Source of the DNA: JANQPX01 sp041398025
GTDB taxonomy: Bacteria > Pseudomonadota > Alphaproteobacteria > Geminicoccales > Geminicoccaceae
NCBI GenBank assembly: GCA_041398025.1
Contig: JAWKVM010000014.1
Span: 186,001 to 250,000, forward strand
DNA: 64,000 bases
Reading direction: 5' to 3'
Both the position numbers and the translations under genes were made by a program. Shown here in pieces: positions 1-7,444 of this stretch (its first letter is position 1; each line of letters begins with the position of its first letter). A model generated the notes under the pieces. It was not told the DNA's origin. It saw only the letters and a list, made by a program, of their open reading frames with translations, and did not search any database.

Positions 1-43
1 AGATGGTGTACGAAGCTCACCGCGAGCCGTCATTGGCTGAGGC

Positions 44-1345
44 TCAAGCGGCAGCAGCGGGTAGTGCTGCTGGCTCGACGGTCTGAGGCTGCATGATTTT
101 GGCCATGGCCTCAAGGGGCATGTAGCGGCGTGTCGTCAGCCATTCCTCGTTGTTTTCGAGCAGCACGGCGCCGACCAAGCGTTCGATAGCCGCCTCGTTC
201 GGAAAGATGCCGACGACGTCAGTGCGTCGCTTGATCTCTTTGTTCAAGCGCTCCAGGGGATTCGTGGAATGCAAGTTGGTGCGGAGCTCTTTGGGGAAGG
301 TCATGAAGGCGAGCACATCGGCCTCGGCAGCGTCCATCAGAGCAGCGAGCTTTTCTACCTTGGGCCTGAGGTTATCGGCGACCTGGCGCCACTGCAGGAC
401 GGCAGCGTCATAGTCGGGCTGGGCGAAGGCGGTACGGATCATGGCGGCGATCATCTCGCGCTGGCCTTTGTGGGCATGGGCGGGCGCGTTGCGCATGAAG
501 TGGACCCTGCAGCGCTGCCAGGTCGCGCCGAGCACCTTGGCCGACGCCGCCTTCAGACCTTCATGAGCGTCCGAGATGACCAGCTTGACGCCGGTCAGCC
601 CGCGGCGCTTCAGACTTCGAAGAAAGTCGGACCAGAAGGTCTCGGCCTCTCCGCCTGCAGGCCTGGAAGGCCGAAGGTCGGGCCCGTCATGCCGGATCTT
701 CGAAACGTAGCTCCTGCAGACCGGGACCTCGGACGGGCCGATCGCCAGTCCCAGGATCTCACAGCGTCCCTCCGTGTTGGCGCCGACCGCGACTATCGTG
801 GCGAGGCTGACGATGCGGCCGTGCTGTCGCGCCTTGAGATAGGTGGCGTCCAGCCAGACGAACGGCCACTCACCCTCGATCGGCCGCTCCAGGAACGCCT
901 TCACGCGGACGTCGATGTCCTTGCCCAAGACATCTGGGCACAGTCGGGAGACCTGGCTTTTCGACATCCCTGACATGCCCATCGCCTTGACCAGATCGTC
1001 GACGGCGCGGGTCGACACGCTGTGGACATAGGCCTCCTGGATCACGGCGACCAGCGCCTTTTCTGCCGCCCGCCTCGGTTCGAGAAAGCCAGGGAGATAA
1101 CTGCCCTTCCTCAGCTTCGGGATCTTCAGGTCGACAGCGCCAGCGCGTGTCTCCCAGCGCCGATCGCGATAGCCGTTGCGGTGATTGGTCCGGTCGTCGC
1201 TGCGCTCGCCGAAGCCGGCGCCGCAAAGGCCCTCGACTTCAAGATCCATCAGCCGCTGCGCGGCAAAGCTCATCATTTCGCGCGGCCAGTCGCCGTCCGT
1301 GCTCTTCTCAATCAGCTCCTGAACGTCGATCATGGTCTCGGTCAT
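44..1345 (-). CDS. IS256-family (Mutator-type) transposase with an internal in-frame insertion
   Basis: DDE transposase that moves the surrounding element. The catalytic acids are visible in the family contexts WLDATYLK, VISDAHEG and NPLERLNKEIKRR, and the CRVHFMRN motif sits between the last two. The frame can be read from a TTG at 1360, but ATG at 1345 has GGAG about 9 nt upstream and is the likelier start (433 aa). Family members are usually about 400 aa. The extra length is largely a block of about 27 residues inserted in the normally contiguous IGPSE-AETFW segment (DNA 647-727). The reading frame and all catalytic residues are kept. The insertion is between the first and second catalytic Asp, so activity is uncertain. 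Confidence 0.93.
   Translation of the reverse strand: MTETMIDVQELIEKSTDGDWPREMMSFAAQRLMDLEVEGLCGAGFGERSDDRTNHRNGYRDRRWETRAGAVDLKIPKLRKGSYLPGFLEPRRAAEKALVAVIQEAYVHSVSTRAVDDLVKAMGMSGMSKSQVSRLCPDVLGKDIDVRVKAFLERPIEGEWPFVWLDATYLKARQHGRIVSLATIVAVGANTEGRCEILGLAIGPSEVPVCRSYVSKIRHDGPDLRPSRPAGGEAETFWSDFLRSLKRRGLTGVKLVISDAHEGLKAASAKVLGATWQRCRVHFMRNAPAHAHKGQREMIAAMIRTAFAQPDYDAAVLQWRQVADNLRPKVEKLAALMDAAEADVLAFMTFPKELRTNLHSTNPLERLNKEIKRRTDVVGIFPNEAAIERLVGAVLLENNEEWLTTRRYMPLEAMAKIMQPQTVEPAALPAAAA
647..727 (-). repeat. 81-bp in-frame insertion inside the transposase gene
   Basis: In family members as remembered, GPSE runs directly into AETFW. Here 27 extra codons separate them. The insert is flanked by GAG codons on both sides (complement ctc at 647-649 and 728-730). 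It is rich in short palindromes such as ggcctggaaggcc, cgggcccg and two ctgcag sites near its ends. It has no stop in the transposase frame. It behaves like a small palindromic element of the kind that can sit in coding sequence, but its origin is inference. Confidence 0.6.
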
Positions 1346-1552
1346 CGCGTCGGTCTCCAAGGTTATCCGGTGTGAACAACCTCAACCTAACGACGACCCG
1401 CGGTGACCGCCTGACCGAAGCCCACCCTCCGCGATGTGGGAGGCTACGAGCGGGCTTCGATCAGGCTACCTCGTACACCACGCCAGGGGACACAAACTGC
1501 CAACGGCGGCCTCGCCTCCATGACGACCTCGCCTCGTCCGGCGGCGTTTGAG

Positions 1553-1670
1553 GACCATGCGATTGTCAAGACCCAGCTGCAGGCGGGAGGAGGGCGGGCG
1601 CGGCACGGACTCCCAGGATCGCATGGACCAGAGCATCATGATGACGGCCTTTGGTGAAGGAAACGTTAAG
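1553..1670. repeat. Long inverted-repeat element (LIR), copy 1, left arm decayed
   Basis: The right arm CGGACTCCCAGGATCGCATG followed by GACCAG (1606-1631) is intact and is followed by the GTTAAG end seen in other copies (1665-1670). The left arm survives only as a degenerate GACCATGCGAT near 1554. It belongs to the same family as the copies at about 1855, 27297, 30888, 31252, 45930 and 60205. Confidence 0.65.
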
Positions 1671-1824
1671 ATGCGGTCTGGAGGCTTGCGGGCCGAGAGG
1701 TGCTGAAGCGGTCGCTTTCGTGAATCGTCGGATCGCTGGTCCGGCGGACCCGAAATGGGCGAAATCTCACCAGATCGGTCTGCCGAACCATCGCCGACAA
1801 CCACCTTGGCATCCTCTCAACGAT

Positions 1825-1925
1825 ATTTTAACCCGAACATGCGATGCTGGCGATCTGGTCCATGCGATCCTGGGAATCCGCCTGCCGGCAGGGAAGCTGG
1901 GCGAGGCTCGGACTCCCGGGAGGCC
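1825..1925. repeat. LIR element, copy 2, right arm truncated
   Basis: TTTTAACCC near 1827 is followed by the left arm CTGGTCCATGCGATCCTGGG (from 1855), a loop, then GAGGCTCGGACTCCC. The right arm breaks off at about 1920 and is replaced by sequence leading into the IS630 remnant, as if one element inserted into the other. Confidence 0.7.
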
Positions 1926-1937
1926 AGAGGCGCCCCG

Positions 1938-2145
1938 ATCACCTATCTGCCGCCCTGCAGCCATGACCTCAGTCCGATCGAACCGCTGTTGGTCAGACTG
2001 GAACGTTTCCTGCGCAAACGAAACAGCCCGAACGGCCGACGCATTGTCGGTGGGCATCGGTCAGTTGCTCGAACAATGCCAGCGCAATGAATGCGCCAAA
2101 TGCCTTGCCAATTCAGGCTGTGAGCCCTCTGACCGCGATGCGCTT
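1938..2145 (+). pseudogene. IS630-family transposase C-terminal remnant, frameshifted
   Basis: From about 1938 one frame reads ITYLPPCSHDLSPIEPLLVRL, which matches the LPPYSPDLNPIE block that carries the last catalytic acid of IS630-type DDE transposases. Around 2020-2030 the homology moves to another frame, reading TADALSVGIGQLLEQ and then ECAKCLANSGCEP. This matches the usual C-terminal end with its NAGY-like motif. There is no N-terminal part, so it is a dead fragment. Confidence 0.7.
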
Positions 2146-2158
2146 CAGGACTTCGGAA

Positions 2159-2743
2159 TCAATGCGCGTCGCGGCAGGGCTGGTAGCGAAAGCAGTCGAC
2201 CACGTGGTCGTTGACCATGCCGGTGGCCTGCATGAAGGCGTAGCAAATGGTTGGCCCGCAGAATTTGAACCCTTCTTTCTTCAGGGCCTTGGACATCGCT
2301 TTGGACGGGTCGGTGGCTGCGGGAATGTCGCTCAGGCTGCCGAAGCCATTGTCGATCGGTCGGCCGTCGACGAACTGCCAGACGAAAGCCGAAAATCCGC
2401 CGGGGCGGCGCTCGATATCGAGCATCGCCCTTGCCGAATGCACGGCACCTTCGATCTTGCCCCGGTGGCGGACGATGCCCTCGTCCTGCAGCAGGCTTTC
2501 GATCTTCGCTGGGCCGTAGGCAGCCATCGCTTCGGGGTCGAAACCGTCGAAGGCGGCGCGAAAGCCTTCGCGCTTCCTCAAGATGGTGATCCAGGAAAGC
2601 CCGGCCTGGAAGCTTTCGAGCAGCAACATCTCGAACAGCCGCCGGGCATCCCGCTCAGGCATACCCCATTCCTCATCGTGATAGGCCTGATAGAGCGGAT
2701 CGTCGCCGCACCAGCCGCACCGTATCCTGCCGTCCTCTGCCAT
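2159..2743 (-). CDS. tag: DNA-3-methyladenine glycosylase I
   Basis: Base excision repair enzyme that removes 3-methyladenine from alkylated DNA. The N-terminal RCGWCG, the YHDEEWG block and the ESFQAGLSW segment are diagnostic of the Tag family, as is the C-terminal Cys/His cluster region with FCGPTICYAFMQA and NDH. I start at ATG 2743 (194 aa, normal length) because GGGAGAGGAGC lies just upstream; the longer open frame to 2815 has no such site. It lies 75 bp downstream of the ureE gene on the same strand and may share its transcript. Confidence 0.93.
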   Translation of the reverse strand: MAEDGRIRCGWCGDDPLYQAYHDEEWGMPERDARRLFEMLLLESFQAGLSWITILRKREGFRAAFDGFDPEAMAAYGPAKIESLLQDEGIVRHRGKIEGAVHSARAMLDIERRPGGFSAFVWQFVDGRPIDNGFGSLSDIPAATDPSKAMSKALKKEGFKFCGPTICYAFMQATGMVNDHVVDCFRYQPCRDAH

Positions 2744-2818
2744 CGCTCCTCTCCCGACCGGTCCTGCACGGAGCCGGAAAGCAAAGGGAATGGACAAGCC
2801 GGGGCCCGGGGTCAAGCC

Positions 2819-3280
2819 TCATCTCGGGGAAGCGCGGTTCGAGCGGTTGAACGCTCCGGTCTCCGGCGTGAACGGAGCCTTCGCTCGGGTGACCGCAATG
2901 CCGAGGCTGTTGAGCATGTCTTCGATCACGTGGTCATAGCGAAGCCGAAGACGTCCTCCCTCCAGGATCTGGATCGGCAAATGGCGGTTGCCGAAATTCC
3001 AGGCAAGGCCGATGGTGTGCGCCTGATTGCGGCCTTCCACTTCGAGAACGTCTTCGGGGGCCGCCTTGATCCGCACCCAGCCCTCGTTGTTCTCGATGGC
3101 CAGACCGTCGCCGTCGTCCAGCGGCTGCGGCTTGGTCAGATCGAGCAGCACGCTTTCTCCCGCTTCCGTGGTAAGCCGCAGGCGACGGCGATGCCGGTCG
3201 TCAAAGCTGAGGGTTACGCTGTCGACATCCTCCGAATCAGGCCAATCACCAGCCTTCGCCACCAGTACCAATCGTCGCAT
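2819..3280 (-). CDS. ureE: UreE-like urease accessory (nickel chaperone) protein, no His tail
   Basis: UreE delivers nickel to urease. The protein has the N-terminal beta domain pattern (RRRLRLTTEAGESVLLDL, then DGDGL) and the C-terminal metal-binding domain signature GLAWNFGNRHLP followed by RLRLRYDHVIEDML, which contains the conserved metal-binding His of UreE. Start ATG 3280 has AGAGG 5 nt upstream. The C-terminus ends shortly after the domain and lacks the His-rich tail common in the family. No ureABC, ureD, ureF or ureG gene lies in the window, so the gene is isolated here. It may serve a urease elsewhere or another nickel protein. Confidence 0.85.
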   Translation of the reverse strand: MRRLVLVAKAGDWPDSEDVDSVTLSFDDRHRRRLRLTTEAGESVLLDLTKPQPLDDGDGLAIENNEGWVRIKAAPEDVLEVEGRNQAHTIGLAWNFGNRHLPIQILEGGRLRLRYDHVIEDMLNSLGIAVTRAKAPFTPETGAFNRSNRASPR

Positions 3281-3491
3281 GAAAACCTCTGAAGAGAACA
3301 ATAGGAAGTGGATTCACCTAATCCTAGCGTACAAAGATTAACAATCAATTAATGGTTGATAAAGTGTTTGTCATCGGAGAGGTGTTGCCGAAACGCACAG
3401 GTGACGATGCTGGATCGCTGTCTGGACGTGGGTTCGGACGGCTGACTAAAGTGCAGACGCATGGACGTGATCATTGCATCGGGCGGGCTGC
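3281..3491. promoter_or_regulatory. Divergent AT-rich promoter region between ureE and a methyltransferase gene
   Basis: The segment 3300-3370 is clearly AT-rich (runs such as ACAAAGATTAACAATCAATT) compared with its surroundings and separates two divergently read genes, as expected for promoters in both directions. I could not settle on -35/-10 boxes. Confidence 0.4.
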
Positions 3492-4166
3492 ATGAACCAT
3501 CTGGATCATCTGACGTCGCTGATCGGCCTCGAAGGAAGACTGGTCGTCGATGTCGGCGCCGGCGACGGCAAATTCGCCCGCGCCTTCGCGCGTCGCGGCG
3601 CCACGGTCATCGGCATCGAGATCGATGAGGACAAGGTCGAGATCGCGAGACGTGCAGAACATCCCCAGGTGCGCATTCTTCTCGGGCGCGGCGAGGACCT
3701 GCCGCTCGACGACGGGTCCTGCGACCTCGTCTGCTTCATGTTTTCCTTTCATCATGTCCCGCTCGCCCTTCAGGACGCGGCCCTCGACGAGGCCTGGCGC
3801 GTGCTCAAACCGGCCGGGCGCCTGCATGTCCTCGATCCGCGGCCGGGCGGCGCGATGAGCCAGGTACTGGCGCCGCTCGACGACGAGACCGAGGTGCGCA
3901 CCAGGTCACAGGCGCGACTCGACCGGCTCGGCGAGAAGGGGCGGTTTTCTCTGCTGTCGAAGGTCGACTATGCGATCAGATATGCGGTGCCGGATTTCGA
4001 GAGCTATCTGGCGCGCACGGTTGCGGTCGATCCGAGGCGTGCCGAGAAGCTGCCGCAGGTCCGAGCCGAAATGGAAGCCGCCTTCGAGCGGTTCAGCCGG
4101 CGCACGGAGGACGGGATCGTTCTCGAGGAACCCTGCGTCGCCTATCACTTCGAAAAGATCGGCTAA
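3492..4166 (+). CDS. Class I SAM-dependent methyltransferase
   Basis: Small Rossmann-fold methyltransferase (224 aa). Motif I is VVDVGAGDGKFA near residues 19-30, with the acidic loop GIEIDEDK, the GEDLPLDD segment before motif II, and VLKPAGRLHVLDP as motif III. It resembles Methyltransf_11/UbiE-type enzymes, but no substrate can be told. The ATG at 3492 follows a G-rich stretch (GGGCGGG); an upstream TTG at 3474 is possible. It is convergent with dusA, 25 bp away. Confidence 0.8.
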   Translation: MNHLDHLTSLIGLEGRLVVDVGAGDGKFARAFARRGATVIGIEIDEDKVEIARRAEHPQVRILLGRGEDLPLDDGSCDLVCFMFSFHHVPLALQDAALDEAWRVLKPAGRLHVLDPRPGGAMSQVLAPLDDETEVRTRSQARLDRLGEKGRFSLLSKVDYAIRYAVPDFESYLARTVAVDPRRAEKLPQVRAEMEAAFERFSRRTEDGIVLEEPCVAYHFEKIG

Positions 4167-4191
4167 AGGCGAGAGGTGCCGCTTCCGGCAA

Positions 4192-5199
4192 TCAGGCGGC
4201 TTCCGCAGCCGGCGCCTCCGGCATCATCGCCAGCGCCGCTTCGATCACCTCGGGCCCGGCGCCGTCCCGTACCGCCTCCTCGGAGAGGTGACGCCGCCAG
4301 GCGCGCGCACCGGGCAGGCCGTTGAACAGGCCGAGCATGTGCCGGGTCATGGATTTCAGCGGCACGCCGGCTGTGCACTGCGCGTCGGCATAGGCGAGGA
4401 AACGCTCGATGATCCGGTGCCTGGTCAAAGCCCTGCTGCCGGGGCCGAACAGCGCCTGCTCCAGGTCGACCAGCGCAAACGGGTTCTGGTACGCCTCGCG
4501 CCCGATCATCACGCCGTCGACGTGATCGATCTGCTCCAGGATCTGCGCCGGCGTCTTCAGGCCGCCGTTCAGGATGACCATGAGGTCCGGAAAATCCCGT
4601 TTCAGGCGGTGCACGCGCGCATAGTCGAGCGGCGGAACCTCGCGGTTTTCCTTGGGCGACAGGCCGGCCAGGATCGCCTTCCTTGCGTGGACGATCACCT
4701 GGCGACAGCCGGCCTCGCGGATGGCGCCGACGAAGTCGCGAAGAAAGCCGTAGTCGTCCTGGTCGTCGATGCCGATCCGGGTCTTGACCGTGACCGGCAG
4801 ATCGACGCGCTCGCGCATCGCGCTGACGGCATCGGCGACCAGGCCGGGCTCGGCCATGAGGCAGGCGCCGAAGCGGCCGTTCTGCACGCGCTCGGATGGG
4901 CAGCCGACATTGAGGTTGATCTCGTCATAGCCGAAGCGCTCGCCTTCGGCGGCGGCCTCGGCCAGCGCCTTCGGGTCCGAGCCGCCGAGCTGCAGCGCGA
5001 TCGGATGCTCCGCCTCGTCGAAGGCGAGAAAGCGCGCCTTGTCGCCGAACAGAATGGCGCCGGTGGTCACCATCTCGGTATAGAGCCAGGCGCGCTTCGA
5101 GATCAGCCGCAGAAAGAAGCGGCAATGGCGGTCGGTCCAGTCCATCATCGGCGCGACCGCCAGGATTTTTTCGGACTCTCCAGAGGTCAACCAGGTCAT
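4192..5199 (-). CDS. dusA: tRNA-dihydrouridine synthase A
   Basis: FMN-dependent reductase that makes dihydrouridine at D-loop positions 20/20a of tRNAs. The N-terminus has APMMDWTDRH, typical of DusA, followed by YTEMVTTGA, LQLGGSDP, and NLNVGCPS with the catalytic-type Cys at about residue 100. VHARKAILAGLSPKENR and the NGG and IGREAYQNP phosphate-binding segments follow. ATG 5199 gives 335 aa; a GTG at 5232 would overlap speB. The start is 7 nt after the speB stop, so the two are co-transcribed. Confidence 0.93.
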   Translation of the reverse strand: MTWLTSGESEKILAVAPMMDWTDRHCRFFLRLISKRAWLYTEMVTTGAILFGDKARFLAFDEAEHPIALQLGGSDPKALAEAAAEGERFGYDEINLNVGCPSERVQNGRFGACLMAEPGLVADAVSAMRERVDLPVTVKTRIGIDDQDDYGFLRDFVGAIREAGCRQVIVHARKAILAGLSPKENREVPPLDYARVHRLKRDFPDLMVILNGGLKTPAQILEQIDHVDGVMIGREAYQNPFALVDLEQALFGPGSRALTRHRIIERFLAYADAQCTAGVPLKSMTRHMLGLFNGLPGARAWRRHLSEEAVRDGAGPEVIEAALAMMPEAPAAEAA

Positions 5200-5206
5200 G
5201 GCATGA

Positions 5207-6184
5207 CTAGGACCACGTTTTGGGGAGGACACAGAGCATCTCGAACAGCAGATTGGCGCCGATCAGCGCCGTGTTGCCGGTGGTGTCGTAGGGCGGAGAA
5301 ACCTCGACCAGATCGCCGCCGATCAGGTTCAGGCCCTTGAGCCCGCGCACGATCTCCAGCGCCTGGATGGTGGTCAGCCCGCCGATCTCGACCGTGCCGG
5401 TGCCCGGGGCGAAGGCGGGGTCGAGACTGTCGATGTCGTAGGTCAGATAAAGCGGCGCGTCGCCGATGCGTTCGCGGATTTCCGCCATCAGCGGGGCCAG
5501 CGACTTGTGCCAGCAATGCTCCGCCGGCACCACGGTGAAGCCGCGCTCGCGGCCCCAGTCATAATCGCCCGGCGCATAGCCGCTGCCGCGAAGCCCGATC
5601 TGGAAGACCTTGTCACCGATCAGCAAGCCTTCCTCGAACGCACGGCGAAACGGCGTGCCGTGGGCGATCTTCTCGCCGAACATGGCGTCGCTGGTGTCGG
5701 CATGGGCATCCACCTGGATGAGCGCGACGGGGCCGTGCTTTCTCGCGATGGCGCGCAGGATCGGATAGGTCAGGGTGTGATCGCCGCCCAGCGTGAGCGG
5801 GGCCACGTCGTGGCGAAGGATCTCGTGGTAAGCCGCGGTGATGATGTCGGCAGTGGCCCTGAGATTGAAGGTGTTGATCGCGACGTCGCCGATGTCGGCG
5901 ACCTGCATCTTTTCGAAGGGGGCGGCACCGGTTCCCATGTTGAAGGGACGCAGCATGCAGCTCTCGGCACGGATCGCGCGCGGGCCGTGGCGGGTGCCGG
6001 CGCGGTTCGAGCTTCCGATGTCCATGGGCACGCCGACGAAGCAGGCGTCCAGACCCTCCGCCGTCGCCTGACTCGGCAGGCGCATCATGGTGGCAGGCCC
6101 GCCGAAGCGCGGCATCTCGTTGCCGCCCAGCGGCTGATTGTAGCGATGGGTGTCGTCGCCGGTCATGGTTCCGTCCGTCTGCAT
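5207..6184 (-). CDS. speB: Agmatinase-family ureohydrolase
   Basis: Binuclear manganese hydrolase of the arginase fold. Metal ligands are seen in GGDHTLTYP, DAHAD and SLDPAFAPGTG, and the N-terminal region has DIGSSNRAGTRHGPRAIR. The likely reaction is agmatine to putrescine plus urea. The related guanidinobutyrase or guanidinopropionase activities cannot be excluded from motifs. Start ATG 6184 has AAGGG upstream; ATG 6166 is an alternative. It precedes dusA by 7 nt. A second polyamine gene, speD, lies at 30.3 kb, which fits putrescine-to-spermidine synthesis. Confidence 0.88.
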   Translation of the reverse strand: MQTDGTMTGDDTHRYNQPLGGNEMPRFGGPATMMRLPSQATAEGLDACFVGVPMDIGSSNRAGTRHGPRAIRAESCMLRPFNMGTGAAPFEKMQVADIGDVAINTFNLRATADIITAAYHEILRHDVAPLTLGGDHTLTYPILRAIARKHGPVALIQVDAHADTSDAMFGEKIAHGTPFRRAFEEGLLIGDKVFQIGLRGSGYAPGDYDWGRERGFTVVPAEHCWHKSLAPLMAEIRERIGDAPLYLTYDIDSLDPAFAPGTGTVEIGGLTTIQALEIVRGLKGLNLIGGDLVEVSPPYDTTGNTALIGANLLFEMLCVLPKTWS

Positions 6185-6218
6185 GCTTGACCCTTGTCCC
6201 TCGCCGATACACCCGCCG

Positions 6219-6881
6219 TCAGTCCATGTCGATCTCGTCGTCAGGAACGATATAGGGCTCGTTCAAGGCGTCGGCTTCCCATTCCTTGAACCAGGCCGAG
6301 GCCAGGATCGCATCGGTGTAGCGCTGGCAGGTGCCGTCGAGCTCGACTCCATAGGTGCGGAACCGGCTCGCCACGGGCGCGAACATGGCATCCGCGGCCG
6401 TCCAGGAACCGAACAGGAAGTCCCCCTCGCCGTCGACCCGCTCCAGGCAGTCCCGCCAGATCTCGGAGATGCGCAGGATGTCCATGTCGACGCCCGAGGC
6501 GCGGCCCTTGCCCTTGAGCGAGCGCCGGATGTTCATGGGCATGGCGCCGCGAAGGGCGGAGAAGCTCGAATGCATTTCCGCCGAAATCGAGCGCGCCCGG
6601 GTCCTGGCCCTCAGGTCGGACGGCCAGAAGCCGGCATCAGGGCGGAGCTCGGCCAGATATTCGATGATGGCGAGCGTGTCCCAGATCTCGAAACCGTCAT
6701 GGAGCAGCACCGGCACCTTGGCCGACGTCGATTGCTTGCGCAGCTGCTTCTTGTAATCGATGTCCCCGAGATTGATGAACGCCTCCTCGAACGCGATGCC
6801 CGACTGCTTGAGCGCCAGCCAGCCGCGCAGCGACCAGGAGGAGTAGTTTTTATTGCCGATCACGAGTTTCGTGGTCGTCAT
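6219..6881 (-). CDS. Glutathione S-transferase family protein
   Basis: Cytosolic GST of 220 aa with an N-terminal thioredoxin fold. It opens with KLVIGNKNYSSWSLRGWLAL, in which NYSSWS is the usual active-site start in this bacterial subgroup. The cis-Pro motif KVPVL and the glutathione-binding segment IWDTLAIIEYLAE follow, then the helical domain with WTAADAMFAPV. The substrate is not known; the group is often detoxifying or maleylacetoacetate-isomerase-like. It lies 37 bp downstream of msrB on the same strand. Confidence 0.88.
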   Translation of the reverse strand: MTTTKLVIGNKNYSSWSLRGWLALKQSGIAFEEAFINLGDIDYKKQLRKQSTSAKVPVLLHDGFEIWDTLAIIEYLAELRPDAGFWPSDLRARTRARSISAEMHSSFSALRGAMPMNIRRSLKGKGRASGVDMDILRISEIWRDCLERVDGEGDFLFGSWTAADAMFAPVASRFRTYGVELDGTCQRYTDAILASAWFKEWEADALNEPYIVPDDEIDMD

Positions 6882-6918
6882 GCCCGATCAACCCTCATTG
6901 TTGCACGTTTCCTGGCTA

Positions 6919-7326
6919 TCAGCTTTTGCCGTGTTTGGGCATGAGTTTCAATGACGCGGAGTTCATGCAGTAGCGCTGACCGGTCGGCTTCGGGCCATCG
7001 GGAAAGACGTGGCCGAGATGCGCATCGCAGCGGCTGCACAGCACCTCGGTGCGCACCATCAGCAGGCTGTAGTCGACTTCCGTGCCGATCGCAGCATCGT
7101 CGATCGGCGCGTAGAAGCTTGGCCAGCCGGTGCCGCTGTCGAACTTGGTCTCGGAGGAAAACAGCGGCTGACCGCAGCACACGCAGACATAGGTGCCCTC
7201 GGTCTTGCAGTCGTTGTAGTCGCCGCTAAACGGCCGCTCCGTTCCCTTCAATCGGGCGATCCGGTACTGCTCGGGCGTCAGCTCGGCCTTCCACGCCGCG
7301 TCGGTCTTCTTGATTTTTTCGGACAT
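6919..7326 (-). CDS. msrB: Peptide-methionine (R)-S-oxide reductase
   Basis: Repairs the R-epimer of methionine sulfoxide in proteins. It has two zinc-binding CxxC pairs (CVCC and CSRC), the GTGWPSF block, HLGHVF and the C-terminal RYCMNSASL with the catalytic Cys. Start ATG 7326 is preceded by GGGAGACG; 135 aa is normal. The frame stays open upstream to 7767, but that part runs antisense-free over the kinase gene in another frame and is not coding. Probably co-transcribed with the upstream kinase (118-bp gap) and the downstream GST gene, suggesting an oxidative-damage context. Confidence 0.94.
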   Translation of the reverse strand: MSEKIKKTDAAWKAELTPEQYRIARLKGTERPFSGDYNDCKTEGTYVCVCCGQPLFSSETKFDSGTGWPSFYAPIDDAAIGTEVDYSLLMVRTEVLCSRCDAHLGHVFPDGPKPTGQRYCMNSASLKLMPKHGKS

Positions 7327-7444
7327 CGTCTCCCGTCTCCCACCTGCAGAAAGGCGTCCTCGGACAGGCGAGAGATGGTGTCGGCAGCACCGGAGTCCAA
7401 CGTCTCGGCTCGAAACTCGTGCGTGCGGGCCGTTTCCCCGGGGG

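Larger units (their letters stand above)
1..1485 (-). mobile_element. IS256-family insertion sequence, left tip cut by the window edge
   Basis: The element holds one transposase gene on the minus strand. The sequence TGGTGTACGA occurs at about 4-13, and its inverse TCGTACACCA lies at 1471-1480. These pair as terminal inverted repeats on either side of the transposase, so the right end falls near 1485 and the left end is at or just outside base 1. No target duplication can be read because the left flank is missing. The neighbouring 1486-2158 stretch contains more decayed mobile DNA, so this is an insertion hot spot. Confidence 0.75.
1486..2158. other. Intergenic patch of decayed mobile DNA
   Basis: No intact gene is seen between the IS256 end and tag. 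The stretch holds two copies of the LIR repeat and a frameshifted remnant of an IS630 transposase. The rest (about 1671-1800) shows nothing I can name. Confidence 0.6.
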
